This document shows positions 4,355-5,782 of a stretch of 5,782 nucleotides of DNA, piece after piece. A model generated the notes under the pieces. It did not search any database and was not told the origin of the DNA. It was given only the letters and a program-made list of their open reading frames with translations. This DNA is from an uncultured Lysobacterales bacterium (lineage in GTDB: Bacteria > Pseudomonadota > Gammaproteobacteria > Xanthomonadales > SZUA-36). The position numbers were made by a program, and so were the translations under genes. Location of the stretch: positions 1 to 5,782 of the forward strand of contig CALJWY010000035.1 in NCBI GenBank assembly GCA_937974465.1, given 5' to 3'. Within the stretch, counting starts at the first letter, position 1. Each line of letters begins with the position of its first letter.

Positions 4355-5224
4355 TCAAGATTTATGAGCCCCATCAATACGGATCGACCGAAATAAAAAC
4401 TTGAATATTTGCAGAAAAATCCATAAAAACGCAATTGGAAGCAGGCCGGTTTGAAGAATAAAAACAACACTGAGCTGGATCAGGTGCTCGGTCACCTCGC
4501 CTGCCCTCGCCTGCATTCGAGCAAACCTGCCGGAAAGATCCATTGACTCGATCGTATTGCTCCATGCATTGCTGATGGAGTCGAAGACACTGCTATCCTG
4601 CTGCTCTTGATGATCCAGGGTGGCCTCTGCCCGCAATTGCTCCAGGTCTTGGCCCGCTTCCGTAATAACCTCTGTGCTTACCTGGTAGCGCGATTCAAGA
4701 AATTGCTGATACAGGAGATCATTGGCAATCAACATGACAGGAACCGCAAAACGTATAAAAACGAGTATTACGAATACATGCCGGATCACATTGCGCGACG
4801 CTGCCGGCGGCTTGGCCGGCAACCAAAGACGCCAAAGCATCCAGGCGGCCAGCGCTACAAGTAGTGCCGTAATCACCCACCATGCACTTACATCAAGCAA
4901 TACATTCTGTATTCCCAGGGAGATGGTCGCGCCCAACATGATCCACGAAAAACGCTCAACCAGATCGTTGACCGGATCCAGAATCTCACCCGGGGTTAGC
5001 GTGACACCGACACCTGCGGGTTGCAGTGCAACCTCGGTCCCCTGCACCGCTGAAATCACGCCATTGAGGGTTCTGGCCAATGCGAAAGTGACAAAAGCTC
5101 TTTCAAACAACAGTTCGTAATCTGTCGTGGCTTTCTGGTTCACAGCGGGAGTCAATGCAAGTCCAGCGATGAGCACCAGCAGTGTAGTGATTAGCCATTT
5201 TTTTTGAGCTTGACCGTAATCCAT
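4355..5224 (-). CDS. Conserved multi-pass membrane protein of unknown function
   Basis: This encodes 289 residues. Hydrophobic segments lie at about 10-27, 93-110, 114-134, 149-168 and 247-275, suggesting five TM helices; the first could instead be a signal peptide (LALTPA). Between TM1 and TM2 is a roughly 65-residue loop with an ordered-looking stretch, FVTFALARTLNGVISAVQGTEV followed by GVGVTLTPGEILDPVNDLVERF. It resembles a strongly conserved block in hypothetical proteins of gammaproteobacteria that I recall but cannot name. A long polar helix (about 172-245, rich in E, Q and R) with coiled-coil character separates TM4 from the last TM. No catalytic motif is evident. The ATG at 5222-5224 is preceded by only a weak GGA ribosome site. 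It follows the EamA gene by 35 bp on the same strand and may share its transcript. It ends about 80 bp from the operator array, with no clear terminator between. Confidence 0.78.
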   Translation of the reverse strand: MDYGQAQKKWLITTLLVLIAGLALTPAVNQKATTDYELLFERAFVTFALARTLNGVISAVQGTEVALQPAGVGVTLTPGEILDPVNDLVERFSWIMLGATISLGIQNVLLDVSAWWVITALLVALAAWMLWRLWLPAKPPAASRNVIRHVFVILVFIRFAVPVMLIANDLLYQQFLESRYQVSTEVITEAGQDLEQLRAEATLDHQEQQDSSVFDSISNAWSNTIESMDLSGRFARMQARAGEVTEHLIQLSVVFILQTGLLPIAFLWIFLQIFKFLFRSIRIDGAHKS

Positions 5225-5259
5225 GTAAATCCGGGTGCCGTTAAAGAGTAAGTACCAAC

Positions 5260-5782
5260 TTATACCAAGACCATGATAAGAACACCACCGACAGTCAGTC
5301 CGATACCTGCGATCTTCCGTGCGTTAACACTCTCGCCCAGCATCAACCAGGCCAACAGAACAATAAATACCACGTTGGTTTCATTGAGAACCGAGGCGAC
5401 CGACGCATCAATCAGCTTGTAACCCGCCAACCACAAAATCATGGAAAGATACGAAGCCAGGAAAGACGCCATTACAACCGTAGCCCAGGGATGGGGCCGC
5501 CGGAAATTCTGTTTGACATTTTGCCACTGACCCTTCGCCACCATATACGCCAATAACCCGGTCACACCACCCGCAAGCCGCAGTTCAATAGTCCAAAGCA
5601 AAGGGCGGGCTTCAAGTATCTCCTTAACCAAAACGACACCCAGGGCCATCGTCAGCATGGATCCGACACCGAAAATTGCCCCCTTTTTTAATTGCAGGGA
5701 ATCAACAGTGGCATGATGTACACGCCAGGTCACCAACAAAACACCCGAAATCACCAGGAAAAACCCTAGCCATTGCCATGGG
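5260..5782 (-). CDS. EamA-domain (DMT superfamily) permease, partial at the N-terminus
   Basis: The frame is open to the right edge; 173 residues are visible of the usual 290 or so, so the start and most of the first EamA repeat lie outside. The internal GTG at 5752-5754 is not taken as the start because upstream codons continue the typical end of an EamA repeat (WQWLGFFLVISGVLLVTW). After a short polar linker (RVHHATVDSLQLKK) comes a second EamA repeat of about five helices, ending with SVASVLNETNVVFIVLLAWL, the LGESVNARKIAG loop and IGLTVGGVLIMVLV, which closely follows the family pattern of a conserved E before the last helix. Such inner-membrane carriers export or import metabolites such as amino acids or nucleotides; the substrate cannot be predicted. 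It ends in TAA 35 bp before the next membrane-protein gene, a plausible two-gene operon. Confidence 0.9.
   Translation of the reverse strand, partial: PWQWLGFFLVISGVLLVTWRVHHATVDSLQLKKGAIFGVGSMLTMALGVVLVKEILEARPLLWTIELRLAGGVTGLLAYMVAKGQWQNVKQNFRRPHPWATVVMASFLASYLSMILWLAGYKLIDASVASVLNETNVVFIVLLAWLMLGESVNARKIAGIGLTVGGVLIMVLV

Overview
The window looks like an accessory stretch of a Gram-negative chromosome, most likely a marine or environmental gammaproteobacterium. This is judged from protein style: a Sec-signal NTF2-like protein, an EamA permease, DUF6502-type proteins and a CCA-encoding tRNA-Arg. No taxon marker is present, so the assignment is an inference.

Layout. Positions 1-472 (minus): secreted DUF4440/SnoaL-like protein, cut by the left edge. 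652-960 (plus): small DUF1330 protein, flanked by two near-identical same-strand 19-mers. 1139-1663 (minus): short membrane-anchored protein of unknown function, starting at GTG. 1664-1947: intergenic, with two more copies of a related short repeat and a tRNA promoter. 1948-2024 (plus): tRNA-Arg with anticodon CCT. 2027-2893 and 3082-3945 (both minus): tandem paralogues of the DUF6502 type. 4355-5224 (minus): conserved multi-pass membrane protein. 5260-5782 (minus): EamA/DMT permease, cut by the right edge.

The most interesting part is the DUF6502 pair (2027 to about 4280). Each paralogue has its own upstream array of 19-bp tandem units. Each unit carries a TGACATA/TATGTCA-type dyad. There are two units before the downstream gene (2964-3001) and four before the upstream gene (4202-4277), all in the same 19-bp register. 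The two genes also share the leader just before the start codon. The upstream gene's leader has about 215 bp with no counterpart in the other. The downstream gene's stop codon lies 2 bp from the 3' end of the convergent tRNA gene. A self-contained, array-controlled pair of putative DNA-binding proteins next to a tRNA is the best candidate here for something undescribed.

EamA and the membrane protein are co-directional with a 35-bp gap and may form an operon. The four genes on the left look like independent small units. No integrase, transposase, CRISPR or phage gene was found.
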